Shown here in pieces: positions 62,877 through 64,000 of a stretch of DNA of 64,000 nt; position 1 is the stretch's first letter; each line of letters opens with the position of its first letter. The DNA is taken from assembly GCF_016811995.1 (NCBI RefSeq), contig NZ_CP069159.1, positions 3,472,001 through 3,536,000 on the forward strand, written 5' to 3'. The stretch comes from Citrobacter sp. R56. Lineage in GTDB: Bacteria > Pseudomonadota > Gammaproteobacteria > Enterobacterales > Enterobacteriaceae. The position numbers and the translations under genes were made by a program. The notes beneath the pieces were generated by a model. That model did not search any database, was not told where the DNA came from, and saw nothing but the letters and a program-made list of their open reading frames with translations.

Positions 62877-64000
62877 ATGACAACAACTATTCTACGACAC
62901 CCGCTATCGGCATTATCACTCGCCATATCCCTTGCGTTATCTGTACCTGCCGCAGCAGAGACGTCAGTCAGTAATATCAGTCTGTTTTCGATCGCACCGC
63001 CTGCGACATCAGATGACGATATTGTCATTAATAATAATGAAAGCCTGACCCTTTCTGATACAGAAAATACAGAAAGCGGCTGGGATCGTTTTAGTAGCCT
63101 TAATGTCGGAAAAAATACGGATGGCTCGCTCATTATCGATGGCCGTCATATTACAACATCCGCAGGCACCATCGGCAACGGGGCGACGGGGTCCGTCACG
63201 TTAACCAACGGCGCTTCCTGGTCCTTTGATAGCGGGAATCAGGTGAATCTGGTATTGGGCACACATGATGGCTCAGGTTCCCTTTTCATTAATAATGGCA
63301 GCACGGTAAGCGGAATTGATGAACTGCGTATTGGAGAATATGCCGGGGGCGCCGAGGGACTGGTGGCGATTGATGGCGCCAACTCTTCGGTTTCGTCAGG
63401 CTGGGCGGTCGTTGGCGACCAGGGTAAAGGTAAGCTGATAATTACCAACGGGGGCAACCTCTCCCTGTCGGAACACTTTAGTATTGGTTATGTCGGGAAT
63501 ACGGACAACACCAGTCGCAATGGTCATGGAGAGGCCATTATCGATGGTGAAAATTCCGCGCTGAACGTGACCCAGGGTATTTATCTGGGGGGATTCGCCA
63601 CCACCAATAATGACGCCACCGGTATTCTCACTGCCAGCAATGGCGCAACGATAAATTCCGGCACTTTAATTTGGCTCGCCGTTGGCCAGGGCAGCACCGG
63701 TATTTTAAATATTGGCGGCGCTCAGGGCGAAGCAGAACAAGCCGCCGGGCAAATTAACGTTCCGCGCATTCATCTGGGCAATACCGATAATCTCAGTACG
63801 GCAATTCTGAATTTTAACCATTTGAGTCAGGATTTTACGCTGGCCGCCAATATTACCGGCAAAGGCGACGTGAATCAGTTAGGTTCCGGAACCACCACGC
63901 TGACAGGGGCGAATACCTATTCCGGCACCACCCGGGTGGCAAACGGCACCCTGCGCGCGGGAACGGAAAATACCCTGAGCGCTAACGCTGATTTCACGGT
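62877..64000 (+). CDS. Autotransporter adhesin, N-terminal part (runs off the window)
   Basis: The first 374 codons of a large open frame cut by the window edge. A signal peptide (about residues 1-28, MTTTILRHPLSALSLAISLALSV then PAAAE) is followed by beta-helix passenger repeats of the form GxLxIxNGGxLS / GxATVDGxxS, for example SLFINNGSTV, KLIITNGGNLSLSEH and ILTASNGATINSG, and by an autotransporter-associated repeat ITGKGDVNQLGSGTTTLTG then NTYSGTTRVANGTLRAG. AGAGGAA precedes the ATG. The C-terminal barrel is outside the window. Function as an adhesin is inferred from the family. Confidence 0.82.
   Translation, partial: MTTTILRHPLSALSLAISLALSVPAAAETSVSNISLFSIAPPATSDDDIVINNNESLTLSDTENTESGWDRFSSLNVGKNTDGSLIIDGRHITTSAGTIGNGATGSVTLTNGASWSFDSGNQVNLVLGTHDGSGSLFINNGSTVSGIDELRIGEYAGGAEGLVAIDGANSSVSSGWAVVGDQGKGKLIITNGGNLSLSEHFSIGYVGNTDNTSRNGHGEAIIDGENSALNVTQGIYLGGFATTNNDATGILTASNGATINSGTLIWLAVGQGSTGILNIGGAQGEAEQAAGQINVPRIHLGNTDNLSTAILNFNHLSQDFTLAANITGKGDVNQLGSGTTTLTGANTYSGTTRVANGTLRAGTENTLSANADFT

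Overview
This 64 kb window is chromosomal DNA of an enterobacterium, most likely a Citrobacter species or a close relative. The backbone follows Escherichia coli K-12 from malZ to prpR/yahO, in opposite orientation to the K-12 map, and almost every protein has its E. coli length. Departures from K-12 are a tsaA-type peroxiredoxin, a lacZ without lacI/lacY/lacA beside it, no mhp, cyn or cod genes, no araJ, and several accessory genes. The species assignment is an inference from gene content and was not tested by alignment.

Layout. 1-9.2 kb is accessory-rich: a 2-Cys peroxiredoxin, a DUF2339/DUF3999 membrane pair, and an operon-like set (isochorismatase-fold hydrolase, ABM-domain membrane protein, YtcJ-type amidohydrolase) divergent from a LysR regulator. 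9.2-16.4 kb carries malZ, proY, brnQ and phoBR, all on the minus strand. 16.6-23.4 kb holds sbcDC, mak, rdgC and ppnP. 23.5-25.8 kb is the aroL-yaiA-aroM unit with TrpR/TyrR-type operators, then yaiI. 25.9-32.0 kb has proC, dgcC, psiF, phoA with a Pho box, iraP and ddlA. 32.1-37.4 kb has yaiZ, yaiY, the sbmA-yaiW pair, ampH and iprA. 37.5-40.4 kb encodes a large EhaB/UpaC-type autotransporter. hemB and the tauABCD taurine operon follow.

45.7-50.8 kb is a mosaic: mmuM without mmuP, a 3' fragment of kptA, a cold-shock-domain protein, yaiL, a metallo-beta-lactamase-fold hydrolase, an AraC/GlxA-like regulator and a SAM methyltransferase. 51.0-54.1 kb is lacZ. Although lacI, lacY and lacA are not in the window, the sequence in front of lacZ keeps the E. 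coli lac control architecture (CRP site, -35/-10, O1-like operator, O2-like site 401 bp downstream) with identical spacings. 54.2-61.7 kb is the prpBCDE methylcitrate operon with the divergent sigma-54 activator prpR. The window ends with yahO, a long AT-rich gap and the 5' part of a second autotransporter cut by the window edge.

Themes. Two Pho boxes (phoB, phoA) mark the phosphate regulon, and psiF and iraP lie beside phoA. tau (sulfur from taurine), prp (propionate), malZ (maltodextrin) and lacZ are nutrient-scavenging units. The envelope is represented by sbmA, yaiW, ampH, ddlA and the two autotransporters. Intergenic repeats are frequent: two ERIC elements, at 21984-22108 and 57558-57680, and several REP/BIME palindromes. 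One ERIC and one REP lie inside the prp operon. No rRNA, tRNA, CRISPR array, intact insertion sequence or prophage was recognised. I found no convincing wholly new system. The observations most worth following are the preserved lac control region on an isolated lacZ, the uncharacterised hydrolase/ABM/amidohydrolase cluster, and the kptA remnant next to an unusual cold-shock protein.
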